Source of the DNA: Monoplex corrugatus
Lineage: Eukaryota > Mollusca > Gastropoda > Littorinimorpha > Ranellidae
DNA length: 64,000 bases
Assembly (NCBI GenBank): GCA_030674185.1
Contig: JAPXFY010000021.1
Span: 73,264,669 to 73,328,668, forward strand
Reading direction: 5' to 3'
In this document: positions 1 through 11,839 of the stretch, piece by piece
Layout of the letters: each line of letters opens with the position of its first letter
Position numbering within the stretch: the first letter of the stretch is position 1
The notes under the pieces: model-generated
The model's input: only the letters and a program-made list of their open reading frames with translations
What the model was told of the DNA's origin: nothing
Database searches by the model: none
Translations under genes and position numbers: made by a program

Positions 1-410
1 CAGATCTACAATGTGTACATGTACTCTAAAGCTGGGCCGAAAATTAGAAAATGTTAAGATGGAGATGGCAAGATCATTATTGTAAGACTAGGGGAAGTGA
101 GGTGGAGGGGGCAGGCATAATAATATCAAACAAGCATAAAATTATATATTCTGGTGAAACACACATGAAAGAAGAATAGGCATCATAATGGAAAGGGACA
201 AGTCAAAGTCTATCAAAGGATACTGGGCTGTCAAACCAAGTTTTATAATTAATTAAGCTGGATGGCAAGCCATTTGATATCAACATCATCCATGTATACT
301 GCACCAACATCTGCAAGTACTCAGATAAGAAACTGACAACTTCGGAGAAGTGTTAAAGACAGCCAAGGCCTGATACAAATCACAGAATATTACAGCAATA
401 ATGGGGGATT

Positions 411-894
411 TTAACCCTACTACTGCCAGTGTTAACAACGGTTTTGCCAGGGGGAGAAAACTGCGAAATGGGTTACAATGTTTAAAGCAGAATTTTGACA
501 TTGATTTCACCCCAAACCCTGGCAACCCATACATTTTCATAAAGGATATAGGCTACACTAACCAGAGAAAGCAAAAAAAAGAAGAAAATTGTAATACTAA
601 ATGGGGTCACATGATCAATAAAATCTAATATGGCCAAAACTTATTACCTAATATATAATATAGATACCCCTCAACTCGGTCATACTTAGAAGAATAAGCG
701 TTTTTTTTCGCATAAATAAATTGTTTAGTTTGTCTACTTTCCAAAAATATATAGTTTGGGGTAGTTTTCAGTCAGTGTTTGTGTGAAACGAAGGTTTGTA
801 ACCAACAGGTAGTAATCTTGCAGCGCTCGCCAAAACAGATGTACTGAGACAGTGTATGTTTTTCCAACCAACTTGTTGAAAGTTTGTGGGTTAA
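411..894. mobile_element. TTAA-flanked MITE, piggyBac-like
   Basis: A 476 bp insert (415-890) interrupts the RTE endonuclease region. The intact copy near 30626 reads GATTTTAATGCTAAAG; here the same sequence is split so that TTAA occurs at both edges (411-414 and 891-894). The inner ends read CCCTACTACTG on the left and, inverted, CCCACAAACTT on the right, so only CCC plus scattered bases are shared. TTAA duplication and CCC termini are typical of piggyBac elements. There is no transposase ORF. The exact target duplication is firm; the superfamily is inferred. Confidence 0.62.
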
Positions 895-1083
895 TGCTAA
901 AGTGGGACAGGAGAGAGTGGGGGACATAGCTGGACCTCATGGCCTTGGCACACAGAATGAAAGGGGAGAGAAGCTTACTAAGTAGGCACAAATAAATTCA
1001 TACTATAATAATAATAATAAATAATAATTACAATATTTATATAGCGCAAAACCTTGATAAAATCAAATCTAAGCGCTGTAACA

Positions 1084-1084
<1 letters not shown>

Positions 1085-1115
<31 letters not shown>

Positions 1116-1188
1116 ACACACGCACCCCGCAGCACGCGCACACACACACAACGCGCGCGCGCGTGCACACACACACACACACGCACAC
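1085..1188. repeat. (CA)n tract inside the L2-like 3' UTR
   Basis: Interrupted CA/CG dinucleotide repeat between the GCGCTG of the LINE tail and the GGCTATAAATGGGGAGAAAG block. Other copies in the window carry the same tract at the same place. Confidence 0.95.
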
Positions 1189-1471
1189 GGCTATAAATGG
1201 GGAGAAAGAATAAAAGCAATGGAAAATTATAGAGAGTATATTATATACAATTATATATTACAATGTGATTCCCCTCCGAGTGGAGACAGGCTGCAGAGGA
1301 GGTCAGGATTTTATGCAGAGGAGAAAAGGTGAGTTTTGAGAGCGGCCTTGAAGGAGACAAAAGTAGGTTGCTGACGGACTGAGAGAGGAAGTTTGTTCCA
1401 GGAGAGTGGACCAGAAACAGAGAAGGCTCGTGGACCATAGGTATTGAGCCTAGTGCATGGAAAGCAAAAAG

Positions 1472-4240
1472 TCAGAGGATCGGAGGCAGAGCGGAGGTAC
1501 GTGAGGGAACATAGATCTCAAGTAGGCTTGACAGGTAATCGGGGGCTGCATTATTGAGGCTTTTGTAGCACATGGTGTCTAGTTTGTACTGTATGCGCTT
1601 TGATACAGGAAGCCAGTGAAGTTGTGCCAGGAGAGGAGATATGTGGTCAGCTTTTTTCTTTTTGAGTACAAGGCGTGCAGCATTGTTTTGAATGCGCTGT
1701 AGGATGTGAATGGTGGAGGCAGGAAGACCGGACAGGAGTGAATTGCAATAGTCAATGCGAGACATTATGAAGGAGAGAACGAGTTTTGCAGTTGTTTCGA
1801 CAGAGAGATACTTCCTGATCAGGCTTATACGATGGAGGTGATAGTAGCAAGATCTGGCAGTTTGAGAAACAAAGTTGTTCATGGAGAGGGTAGAGTCAAT
1901 GCAGACACCAAGGTTTTTAGCTGAATTAGAAATTGGGACTGATGTGTTACATAATGGGAGAGAAAGAGGAGGCAGCTGAGAAAGTTTCTGACGGGTGCCA
2001 ATGAGGACAGCTTCTGTCTTGTCGTCATTAAGCTGAAGTTTGTTGTATGTCATCCAATTTTTAATGTCCGAGTAACACTCAGTGGTGCGAGTCAGGAGGC
2101 GCTGTATATTGTCAGGTGAGTCACTGTCTTGAAGTTGGGTGTCATCAGCATAGAAGTGGTGTTTTATAGAGTGGGAGTTGATGATGGTGGACAGGGGGGA
2201 GGTGTAAAGAGTGAAAAGAACAGGGCCAAGGACAGATCCTTGTGGAACACCACAGGTCAGGTATGCAGGTTGAGAGTAAGTGCCATTGATGAGAACAGTT
2301 TGTTTTCTGTTTGATAGATATGAAGTGAACCAGGAGAGAGCAATGTCAGAGATGCCAAAAGTATGATGAAGTCTAGAAAGGAGAATACTATGATCAATGG
2401 TATCAAAGGCTGCAGACAGATCAAGGAGTGTGAGGAGAGAGACTTTGCCAGTATCAGTTGCAAGGAGGAGATTGTTGAGAATGTGTAGTAGGGCAGTTTC
2501 AGTGCTATGGCACTGGCGGTAGGCTGACTGGAAAGGATTGAGGAGATTGTTGGCAGACAGGTGAGAGTTCAGTTGGTTGAGGACAACTTTTTCAAGCAGT
2601 TTTGACAAGAAAGAGAGATTGGAGATAGGCCGGTAATTTTTCAGTTCATTTGGGTCTAAATTGTATTTCTTGAGGAGAGGGTGAACAATAGCAGACTTGA
2701 AAGAATCTGGGACAGTTCCAGTTTGGAGAGAAGTGTTGATGATGTCAGTGATGAATGGGAGGAGAGTAGGGAGACAGTCAGAGTTGAGAGAACCTGGAAG
2801 AGGATCCAGTTCGCAGGTTTTGAACGACATGGATCTGATTGTGTTGAAAATTTCTTCTTGTGAGACTGGGGTAAAAGTAGTAAAAGGTGTGCTAGAGAAG
2901 GAAGGGTCAGGTGGGCAAGGTTGACAGGGTGTCCTGTCAAGCTTGTCACGAAGAGTTTGTATTTTGGTAGTAAAATACTTGGAGAATACAGATGGGAGTT
3001 CTTCATTATTGTATTTTGTTGGGAGAGGTAAATCTTTTCGTGTGCCAAGGAGATGATTCATGGTTGTAAAGAGTTCTTTTGAAGAAGAGGCATTCAGGAT
3101 TTTGGTTTGGAAAAAGCTTGTTTTTGCAGATGCGATGAGGGTGGATACTTTTGTTCTTGAGGCTTGGAAAAGTTGCCTATGAACAGTGAGTTTGGATTTG
3201 CACCAGCGGCGCTCTGCTCTGCGGCGGGTACGTTTTGCACATGCAATCTCACGAGTGAGCCAGGGGGTAGGGGGGCGGTCAGGTAAAAGACAGGTTGTGG
3301 CTGGAGCATGAATGTCCAGAAGATGGTGGAGAGTAGTATAGAATTCATTGGCAAGGTTATGTGACTTTTCAGAAAGGAGACGGAAGGCAACAAATGAAAA
3401 TGTGGAGAGGTCGATAGATTTGAGATTGCGTCGAGTCACTGTGCACATGGTACTGGAAGGAGGAGGAATGTCAAGAGAACAGAGAATTGCAGAGTGGTCA
3501 GATGGAAGGGCTGAAGTTAGACGGGTAGAAAGAACTAAGCAGTTGTCAGTAGCTGAATTGTGGTGATCACGAGAAATGATCCAGTCAAGAATGTGACCTT
3601 TTTGATGGGTTGGTTCAGAAATGTGTTGAGTCATATTGTGATTTAACAGAGAGTTGATGATATGTCTTGTGTCATAACGGTGAGTGTTGTCACAGTGGAC
3701 ATTGATGTCACCTAGAATGATGAGATTTCCAGGTAAGAGGCAGTAGTAGTCAAGTAGTTGGTCAAAGGCAGAGAGAAACATGGATGTGGTGAGCTTGTTG
3801 GCAGAGCTAGGTGGAGGTCGATAGACACAGGAGAAGGTGATGGGGTGAGGGGTGGATTGGAAGGATACTTCAACGTGCTCGAAAGAAGGATGGGAGAAAG
3901 GCAGAGACTGCGGGAAAGACAGGCGGGAATGGAGTGAATCGTTGTAGAGGATGGCAATACCACCACCTCCGGATGAGCGATGGAAAGAAGTAAGCCTGTA
4001 ACCACTCGGAGTGAGACTCTCATGTATATGTTCATGACCAAGGAGGTTAAGCCATGTTTCGGTGATAAAAGCAATGTCAACATGCTCATCTGCGATAATG
4101 TCAGCAATGACATTGGCTTTGCCATCAGTGTATGTTGACTGAGCATTAAAAAGGCATAGTTTTAGTTTATCAGAGTCACATGGCGGCGGCCGAGGTGGAG
4201 ACGAAGGCAGCACCGATGGGACAGAAGACGAAGGCGACAC
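1472..4240 (-). pseudogene. L2-like ORF2 protein (endonuclease-RT), 922 codons, C-terminus shifted
   Basis: An APE-type endonuclease starts near residue 30 (LKLCLFNAQS) with GDINVHCDN and SDHSAIL catalytic motifs. The reverse transcriptase follows, with LLTLLDLSAAFDTIDH, GVPQGSVLGP and FYADDTQL. The catalytic YADD is intact. The ORF ends early (ALPPIL) because a base is missing near 1496 relative to the copy at 16.8 kb (GGAGGTACG against GGAGGGTACG). This removes the usual C-terminal block [14 protein letters not shown]. The N-terminus is truncated in its proline/serine repeats, so this copy cannot be a full-length source element. Confidence 0.85.
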
Positions 4241-4409
4241 CAGCGGAAACTAGGAAACACCTGGTTTAAGCAGCCTAACAGAAGAAAATGGACATATATG
4301 AATCCAGGAGATAGTACCAAAAAAATCAAACTGATCACATCCTGATAAATGAAAGATTTAGAAATTCTTAACTGATGGCAAAAACATTACTAGGCGCAGA
4401 CCATAACAG

Positions 4410-5288
4410 TAGGTACATCCAGCCTCTCTACACTAATGGCCAACATGCAGCAGAACTGGCAAAAACTGCTGATTTTAAATTGCTTCTGCTCGTCTACCAT
4501 TCACCATTGGAAGACAACTAATTGTGTCGTCATGCAAAATAACAGCAAATGGCATTACTTTGAGGCAAGTTGATAAGTTTAAATATCTGGGAATGGTCAT
4601 CTCACCAGACGGCAGATGCACATCAGAAATAGCCAGCAGAATTGGCCAAGCCAAAACAGCATTCAAGATGACAAGCATTCTTACCAACAAATGCTTATCA
4701 ATTAACATCAGGAAGAGAATTCTTGAATGATATATAGAACCGCTAATGTAATATGGTTGTGAGGTGTGGACAGTCAACATGCAAAGCCAGAACAAGATTG
4801 AGGCAGCCAAAATGTGGTTTCCAAGAAGAATGTTGAGAGTTCCATGGACAGCAAAGAAAACAAGACAGTCTTGATGGAGGCAGACACAAGAAGATCATTG
4901 ACAAGGAAGATTAGGAAAAGACAGGCAACATTTATAAACCACTTAATGAGGAAAGGGGAATTAAAGCACCTGGTCACAACAGGAAAGCTGAAGGGAAAGA
5001 GAACACCAGGAAGACCAAAGGAGAAAATACTGGATGGACTTGCAAAGTGACAGAGGACAGAGAGGGTGGAAGATGTGCTTGCGGTAACAAGGGATAGAGA
5101 CGTATGGAGGGCCATGATCACCAACGCCATGCGACAGGGCACATGATGATGATGATGATGAGGGTCTGAAAAATCATTAGAGCTATGACCAAGATATTTT
5201 GCGTTCATATTAAATTTGTTGTTGCCATTTAGAAAATTTGAAAATACAGAATATATTTTTAAATTACAAAAATGGCTGGGTCTACCTA
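4410..5288. mobile_element. TIR element (MITE) containing an RTE fragment
   Basis: The insert interrupts the RTE copy at AACAGT. Its ends form imperfect inverted repeats: TAGGTACATCCAGCC at 4410-4424, and TAGGTAGACCCAGCC reading inward from 5288, matching at 13 of 15 positions. The target sequence TAACAG(T) is present at 4404-4410 and 5290-5296. Excluding the RTE fragment inside it, the element is only about 250 bp, so it is a non-autonomous DNA transposon. The superfamily is uncertain; a hAT-like origin is one possibility. Confidence 0.55.
4528..5158 (+). mobile_element. 5'-truncated RTE fragment inside the MITE
   Basis: Aligns with 32404-33046 of the best RTE copy, from CATGCAAAATAACAGC through the C-terminal GRPKEKILDGLAK block to the (ATG)n tail at 5142-5158. 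It covers the thumb and C-terminal part of the ORF only. Reading frames are broken. It is a separate insertion, because the same 3' end occurs again at 7335 for the enclosing copy. Confidence 0.8.
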
Positions 5289-7335
5289 GTAACAGTGACC
5301 ACAATCCTGTAATGGGAAGACTTGGGTTGAAAGTAAAAACAAGAAAACAGACCAATAATAACATCAAACTACATCTTAAACTGTTAAAGACAGATGAATT
5401 GACTGGTGGAAAATTTAACATACCTGTTCAAAACAAATTCTGAATTCAGTGCTCCGGTCCGTCGTGACAGTGAAGAACACATGGACACAGTTGAGAAACT
5501 CAATAAATGAAGCTTGTGAAGCAATCCCTAGAGTTGAAAGAAAAACAAAGAAGAACTGAATGGCAAAAGAAATTTTAGGCTTGGTGGAAGAACAGAGGAA
5601 GGCAACTGGAAAAGAAAAAGAATACAAAAAGACACACACGGAAATAAGGAAAAGGTGCAGTGAAGCTAAGGAAGTTTGCCTGGAAGCAAAATGCAAAGAA
5701 ATAGAAGACCGACACAAAACAAATCCTCAGGGTATGTACAGAAACATTAAAGAAACTGCTCACAGAAAGATGATGTGCACATCAACTGGTTGCTTAAAAT
5801 CCAAAGATGGTGTAATCATTATGGAAAAAGACAAAATATTAGATCGATGGGGAAAGTACATTACAAAAATGAACACATTATATGAAGGAACATTGAAGTA
5901 TCACCCATAATGAAAGATGACGTCAGAGCAGCATTAGAAAAGATTCCCGGGGTGAGACAATATTACTACAGAAATGATAAGCCCTAGAGGAATTCAGTAC
6001 TGAAAAAATAACAGTCCTCCTAAATGAAAATTATGACACTGGAAAAATCCCTAAAGTTTGTCAAAATCAATTTTCAACTGCATCTACTATCAGCGTGAGA
6101 AGTCAAGTAACAAGAATTCTATTCAGAATAATCATGACAAGGACAAGGAACAGAATCAAAAGAGAAAAAGCAGGAGAACAATGTGGATTTGTCGAAGGGA
6201 AAGAAACTACTAATGCCATATACATCTTCAGAACTATCATACAGAGATCAGTCAAGTTCAATAAGGATTTAAATTTATGACTGTTGATTATACCAACGCT
6301 TTTGATCAGGTAATACACATAGAATTGATTAACCAACTATAAAGGCTCAATGTTAATGGAAAAGACTAAGAATAATCTGAACTCTGTATTGGGAACAAAC
6401 AGCAGCAATGTGAATAGAAAATGATATAACCTCTTCCCAAAACATCAAAAAAGGGGTTAGGCGGGGACCTGTAGTGTCATCAGATTTGTTTTCATTTCAC
6501 AGCAAAACCATCACCAGGAACCTAGAAGAATGCCTTGGGATAAATGTTGGAGGAAAAATGATACTCTTCTTTATGAGGACGACACTGTGCTAATTGCAGG
6601 AAATGAAAAAGATTTACAAAATCTTGTGAACATAATGGATATAGAAAGCAAAATTAAAGGGCTAGAGTAAATAGGGACCAATTCATGGTAATCAGTAAAA
6701 AAAAGAAAAAAAAGGAATCTGCTCATGCAAAGTAACAGCTATGGCACAATGTTGAGACAGGTTGATAAGTTTAAATATCTGAGAACTGTCATCTCACCAG
6801 ATGGCAGATGCACATCAGAAATAGCCAGCAGAATTAGCCAAGCTAAAGCAGCATTCAAGAAGATGAAAAGCATTCTTACCAACAAATGCCTTTCAATTAA
6901 TATCAAGAAGACAATTCTTGTTATACAGAACCAATACCGTTGTATGGTTTTGAGGCGTGGACAGTCAACATGCAAAATCAGAACAAAATTTAGGCAATGT
7001 GGTTTCTAAAAAGAATTTTGCGAGTGCCATGGACAGCAAAGAAAACAAACGAGACAGTCTTGAAGGAGGCAGACACAAGAAGAATATCAATACAGAACAT
7101 TGGGGAAAACGAGTACAATTTACAGGACATTCTTTTAGGAAAAAAAGATAGCACCTGGTCACACCAGGAAAGCTGGAGGGAAAAAGCACCATGTAGACAC
7201 AGGGAGAATATACTGGACATACTTGTAAAGTGACTGAGTATACAGAGGGTGGGAGATTCACTTGCACTGACAGGGGATAGTTTCATATGGAGGGCCATGA
7301 TCACCAATGCCATGCAGCAGAGCACATGATGATGA

Positions 7336-7540
7336 TATATCTGCCTGTCATCAGTAAGCTGGACCTACCCCAAGGATGAACCCAGCAAGGCCATTATCTC
7401 ACATGTTCACAGTAAGGCACCATGCACAAATTTAGTTTGGGAAAACTGATCCTCCTGAACCATCTTTATGACTTCTGCCAGTGCTGAAAAGAGGGATGTT
7501 TCTCAAGACATACGAAATGCAAACATTAGGTAAAACACAC

Positions 7541-7546
<6 letters not shown>
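7336..7546. other. Unassigned spacer
   Basis: Follows the RTE tail. I see no coding region, terminal repeat or tandem repeat here. Confidence 0.6.
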
Positions 7547-7620
<74 letters not shown>

Positions 7621-7696
7621 GTGCACATGTGTCTGCGATTCCAGCCAGGTAAAAACTCTTGAACATTATTATTAAGCAGAATATATAGTTTTCCCA

Positions 7697-7740
<44 letters not shown>

Positions 7741-7743
7741 TGT

Positions 7744-7806
<63 letters not shown>
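7547..7806. repeat. Compound microsatellite (CT)n ... (GT)n(GA)n(GT)n
   Basis: Nearly pure CT at 7547-7621, then about 75 bp of unique sequence, then GT (7697-7714), GA (7714-7740) and GT (7741-7806). Confidence 0.97.
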
Positions 7807-7808
<2 letters not shown>

Positions 7809-8383
7809 CAGACATGCCTACCATTACGGGCCATCCCTCTTTATCTCAGAAAACCAAACATTTTGGCAGGAGCCAGAAGAACAAGAAAACCAATATAAGC
7901 GTGTGTCCAACAAAACAAAACAAAACAAGCGCAAATTTTCGGCCAACTAGCCTTTGTCAAGCGCGAACGCACGGTCACATACAGATCACAGACACCAAAC
8001 AATGGATAATAAAAACGGGACTAAAAAGCTTCCCTGCCGCCTCGTCCAGTGGGTAAGAAATGGAATGCCCATGTCGTTATGAGCAGTAGTAAGAAGTGGG
8101 GAGAGGGGAGGCAACTATGATGTCAAAAGGGAAGTGAGATGAGTTCTGCAATTTTGAGAAATGGCCATGCTATATCGGTATAGCCCTGTTCTGAAGAAGG
8201 CACAGGGCAAGAGCCAAGAGGTGGCAGGGTGTTATGAAGACTGCACTCCGATAAATACACAAGTCGAGGGCAGGGGTGGGGGACAGTTTGGCAACCTATT
8301 CTCTGTAATTTACCCAGTGCTGACATGTGGCATGAAAATACTACTATGTCAAGCTGGTAGTCTGTCTGTGCATACATATATGT
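7807..8383. other. Unassigned sequence
   Basis: No convincing ORF, repeat or RNA gene. The open frames are short and their predicted peptides are low-complexity extensions of the neighbouring microsatellites. Confidence 0.5.
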
Positions 8384-8534
8384 GTGTGAGAGAGAGAGAG
8401 TGTGTGTGTGTGTGCGTGTGCGTGTGCGTGCGCACATGCTTGTGTGCGTGTGCATGTGTGTGTGTGTTGTGTGTGTGCGTGTGTGTGTGCACGCTCACGC
8501 GCACGCATGTGTGCATGTGTGCATGCATGCGCAT
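8384..8534. repeat. GA/GT-rich microsatellite with CG/CA interruptions
   Basis: A short GA run gives way to GT with frequent GC and CA steps, ending in GCATGCATGCGCATGTG alternating purine-pyrimidine sequence, which favours Z-DNA. Confidence 0.9.
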
Positions 8535-9455
8535 GTGCCTGCCTCTCACTTTTTCTTTAAAGAAGAATCAAATTATCTCGTGTCAAATGTCTGATTCATT
8601 TTCCAGAGTGGCATGGAGAAGTAGTACTACTCTTACTATTCTGTCAAACTGGTTTTGTGTGTGTGTGTGTAACCATGAAAAGTGGAGAAAGAGAGACAGA
8701 AAAGAGAGAGAGAGAGAGACTTGGGTTATCTGGGTTTGGACCATTAGATTAATGGTCAGAACGTTTCTCAGGTGAGCCCTTTAGTTTAGGTTTTATTGTT
8801 GTGTTTGGTTTAGTCTTTAGTATGTAATATGTACTTATCTGTAGTGTACCTGGAAATTAAGGTCTGTTCTTGATTTTCAGTGAAATTATTCTTGAAAACA
8901 AAATTTTCTGGTAAGGATGTCTGGTATAGGATAGTGTGCAATCGCGTTAAGTCCAACATGTTTGTTACATGATTATGATTTGCTGTTTTTCTTAGCTCAA
9001 CTCCGTTACTGTCAACCTATTTGATTTGAATAGTCAACTTTGCTGTACTTTTAAACCTGCCATGTGTTGGTGGTGGTGGTGGTGGTGGTGGTGGTGTGTA
9101 TTACTGAGATGCTATTTTTTAGTACCAGTAAACAATGAGATCTTAAATTTTTTGTTTTTTTGTTTTTTGTGATTACTGGTCATCTTAGTGTCATGATCTC
9201 AATTTCAACTCCTGCACACTTATGCGCGTGTGCGCATTCCTACTACTGGCAGGAAGAAGACTGCTGTTTTACACTATCAGTGAGATGGTGGTGCTAGTGT
9301 GGTGGACAATGGAGTCTATTATAATGCCTTTATCAGTGATCTGATTTACCCCAGCTGCTTCCTCAAGATGCTGAAAACAGCTTATTGTGATTGCTATTTA
9401 AAGCCCAGCTGACTGCACAGAGCCATATCAGGGATATAACATCTTCAAAAAGTAC

Positions 9456-9503
<48 letters not shown>

Positions 9504-10300
9504 TATAGTTGTGTTTTTTTCCTGTTGGAAATTTTATATATAACTTAATACACATATCAATGCATTCTCACACATAATCTCAGAAAATGCTCCTGGCGTT
9601 GACCACTCCCTCCAACTTATCGCACAAGCAATTTAAAAAACACACCTGAATACAAATTTAAGTACACCTAAGGACACCAAAACATATAAAAACGGGGATT
9701 ATTTAGGGCCTACCTAAAACTGTTTCCGCCTATCTCATTTCCCTATAGCCAACAATGCACTTCAATTAATACATGTACCCAATTATCAATCCTATGAAAA
9801 AGTATGCAAGACGAAGCTTGTTTGGCAACACACAACTCTTCTTCCTCTTGTCTCTTTCTGCCACAAAAAGTGGTGAACTCGTTTTCGTTGTCGGAAGTTC
9901 ACTTATTTTCCTCGTGAATAAAAACGCTTGGTATTTTCACTAAAGTTCTTTCTTTGAAATCCAGTTGAGTTAGCAGTAATGCATGAAAGACTTGGAAGGT
10001 TGGTTGGGAGCGACAGTGGCAACTGTCAGTAAAAATTAAAAATTCACATTCCACAAAAAATTCACACACAGAGACCCTCACCTCTCTCTTCCCAACACTG
10101 ACACACACATTTCCTTTTCACGTGAGTTTTTTTTTTTTTTTTTTATTCCACCAGGGTTTCTCTTTCAGTTGTGTCAAACCATCTTCTTCTTCTTCTTTGG
10201 TTTAACGTCCCAGCGTTATAACGATTACGGACTATCGTAAGATGAATCTTGTCATATAGCAAAAGAAGATAAGCGTTGTCTTACCATTGCCATGGTAATG
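8535..10300. other. Unassigned AT-rich sequence with simple repeats
   Basis: Contains (TGG)n at 9068-9096, (TA)n at 9462-9499 and poly-T at 10128-10144. I found no coding exon or transposon end that I could support. Confidence 0.5.
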
Positions 10301-10304
10301 TCAA

Positions 10305-10440
10305 ACCAGCCCCCTCTTTCGACATAATTATACCAAAATTTTATCACGTGGCTTTGTATGGCGGGAATACTGCCCCCAGCGCCCTCTTTAGACAACATTT
10401 TATCACGGACTGTATGGCGGGAATACTGCAGCCATCTTGA
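10305..10440. repeat. Tandem duplication of a roughly 70-bp GC-containing block
   Basis: Two imperfect copies contain CCCTCTTT, then TTTTATCACG, then GTATGGCGGGAATACTGC. The second copy runs directly into GCAGCCATCTTGAG, which resembles a YY1 site on the minus strand. GGCGGGAA is E2F-like. These matches are short, so a regulatory role is inference only. Confidence 0.6.
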
Positions 10441-10715
10441 GTTTGGGGTGATTGACATACTAAACAACAAATTTCATGATGGCAGAAAATATTTTTCCAT
10501 AACGGTTTCATTGCCCAAGTTTTCCAAGCCAAAAAATATTTGTTCCATGCTACTATTTTGCAAATATCCTGAAATACATGCAAACATTTACGTGATCCAA
10601 CCCAGTTACCAAATAGGCCCTACTATTGACATTCTTATTCCTAAAGCCAAGGCTAGGCGGAGATTTAAAACAAAACTAAACAAAAAACACGATTTTTTTT
10701 AAAGCTAAAACTTAC

Positions 10716-10915
10716 TTATTGAACTCCTCATGAACGCAGTCGACGAAATGACGATATAACGTTTGAAAAAACACCCCATTATTTGAAATGGAAATGAAAA
10801 CAGCACCACTCGTCCTGTTCTTTTTTCCTGTCGCGCGTAATTATTGCGAACTTGCTAGAAAACTACAAAGGCCGATACTAAATTATCAATCAAGCCTTCC
10901 CATTGGCTGGCTGGA
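10716..10915 (-). promoter_or_regulatory. Candidate minus-strand promoter and first exon
   Basis: Reading on the minus strand there is a CCAAT box (CCAGCCAATGGGAAGG near 10900-10915), then about 170 bp with more CpG than its surroundings. An ATG follows at 10731-10729 and opens a five-codon frame into a perfect donor GTAAGT at 10715-10710. That is what a first exon with a short coding start would look like. No downstream exon on the minus strand was recognised, so this is weak. Confidence 0.22.
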
Positions 10916-11839
10916 TTCCATATGGGTTAGAACAAATTTTCAGTGGGTGGGGTAGGTATAGAGAGACGTAAACTGCACCATTTTCTCTGTCATTTAATGG
11001 CCGGAAAGAGAGTGAGACCTGAATTACACCATTATCATAGGTTGTCCTCTGGGGCTGTAACAACGTTTCTATATTGATTCTATAGTGCTTCAACTGACAG
11101 ACACAAAACATATATTTGTTCCCCATTGCAAGGGCAACACATGGACTCGGCCATAAAGTTGTCTTCCAGTGTTTTCACAACGTTCGTCAGAATTAACGAC
11201 AAAATAAGATAAAAACAAAACGATAGTCTAATTGATTGAGCTACATATTTCCTAGAACATATTATCTTTGTACTAAAATTGGGGAAATCGGATGCCTAAA
11301 TGTTGATTTAAAACAGAGAACTACATTTTCTGTTGCGCATTATAACAAAAAGGGCTGTGTGACGCGGTATTGTGAGTATAGATTTTAATATCGGTACGGG
11401 TCATTAGTTTAACTCTTTCAGTCCTGCCTATCTAAGACAACTTTCTCCCTTCATCCCTACGTTCTTATCAACAGCAGGTCCTTTCATTCCAGGGTTTTTG
11501 GAAGAATTCGCTAAGAAATCCGAGATAGATGTTTTGTCATTAACAGAGATTGAAGCAGTGTCAGAATCGGTATACTAAACCCAACACCAGTGGGTCCAGC
11601 AGTGGCATGTCAAAGTCTCTGATGGTGTTTGGATGTCCTGCTGTCCGTTTGGTGACACACAGGTTACAATACTGGTAACACTTATTTCTATTCTAATTAT
11701 TAGTTCATAGTAAATTATGCAGTCACACAAACAACAAAAACAGTACAACATAAATGTTTCAAACTTACAGCATTTGTCCACTGCTAAATCCAATTAAGAA
11801 TGCAGACCAATAGGCAGGCAGGCACTGGGATTAACAAAA
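10916..11839. other. Unassigned sequence
   Basis: AT-rich and without recognisable coding, tandem or terminal repeats. Confidence 0.5.

Larger units (their letters stand above)
1004..4246 (-). mobile_element. L2-like LINE copy A, nested in the RTE copy
   Basis: The element reads right to left. On the plus strand its 3' tail is a TAA-repeat followed by the TATATAGCGCAAAA end, then the CA tract (1085-1188), a short UTR and the ORF. Flanking sequence on both sides resumes the RTE copy (left ending AAATTCATA, right AGGAAACACCTGG), so the target was the RTE endonuclease region. The 5' end stops inside the N-terminal repeat region of the ORF. A possible 4-bp duplication ACTA flanks it, which is weak. 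L2/CR1 affinity follows from the RT motifs and the GCGC stem at the 3' end. Confidence 0.9.
1..7335 (+). mobile_element. RTE-like LINE copy R1, decayed and interrupted three times
   Basis: Segments at about 1-410, 895-1003, 4247-4409 and 5290-7335 align in order with the better preserved copy at 30285-33050. The left edge translates as a broken endonuclease N-terminus (YNVYMYSKAG), so the element continues beyond the window. The 5290-7335 part carries the linker, a decayed reverse transcriptase and the C-terminal region, and ends in a short ATGATG tail. Many stops and indels make it non-functional. The element would span about 2.8 kb without its insertions. Assignment to the RTE group rests on the APE endonuclease plus RT layout and the ATG-repeat tail; the clade is inferred. 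Confidence 0.85.

Noticed and set aside
8161..8775. 204-codon frame
   Set aside because: Most of it is Cys/Val translation of GT repeats.
10378..10395. CTCF-like site (CAGCGCCCTCTTTAG)
   Set aside because: Only part of the core matches and no second site or context supports it.
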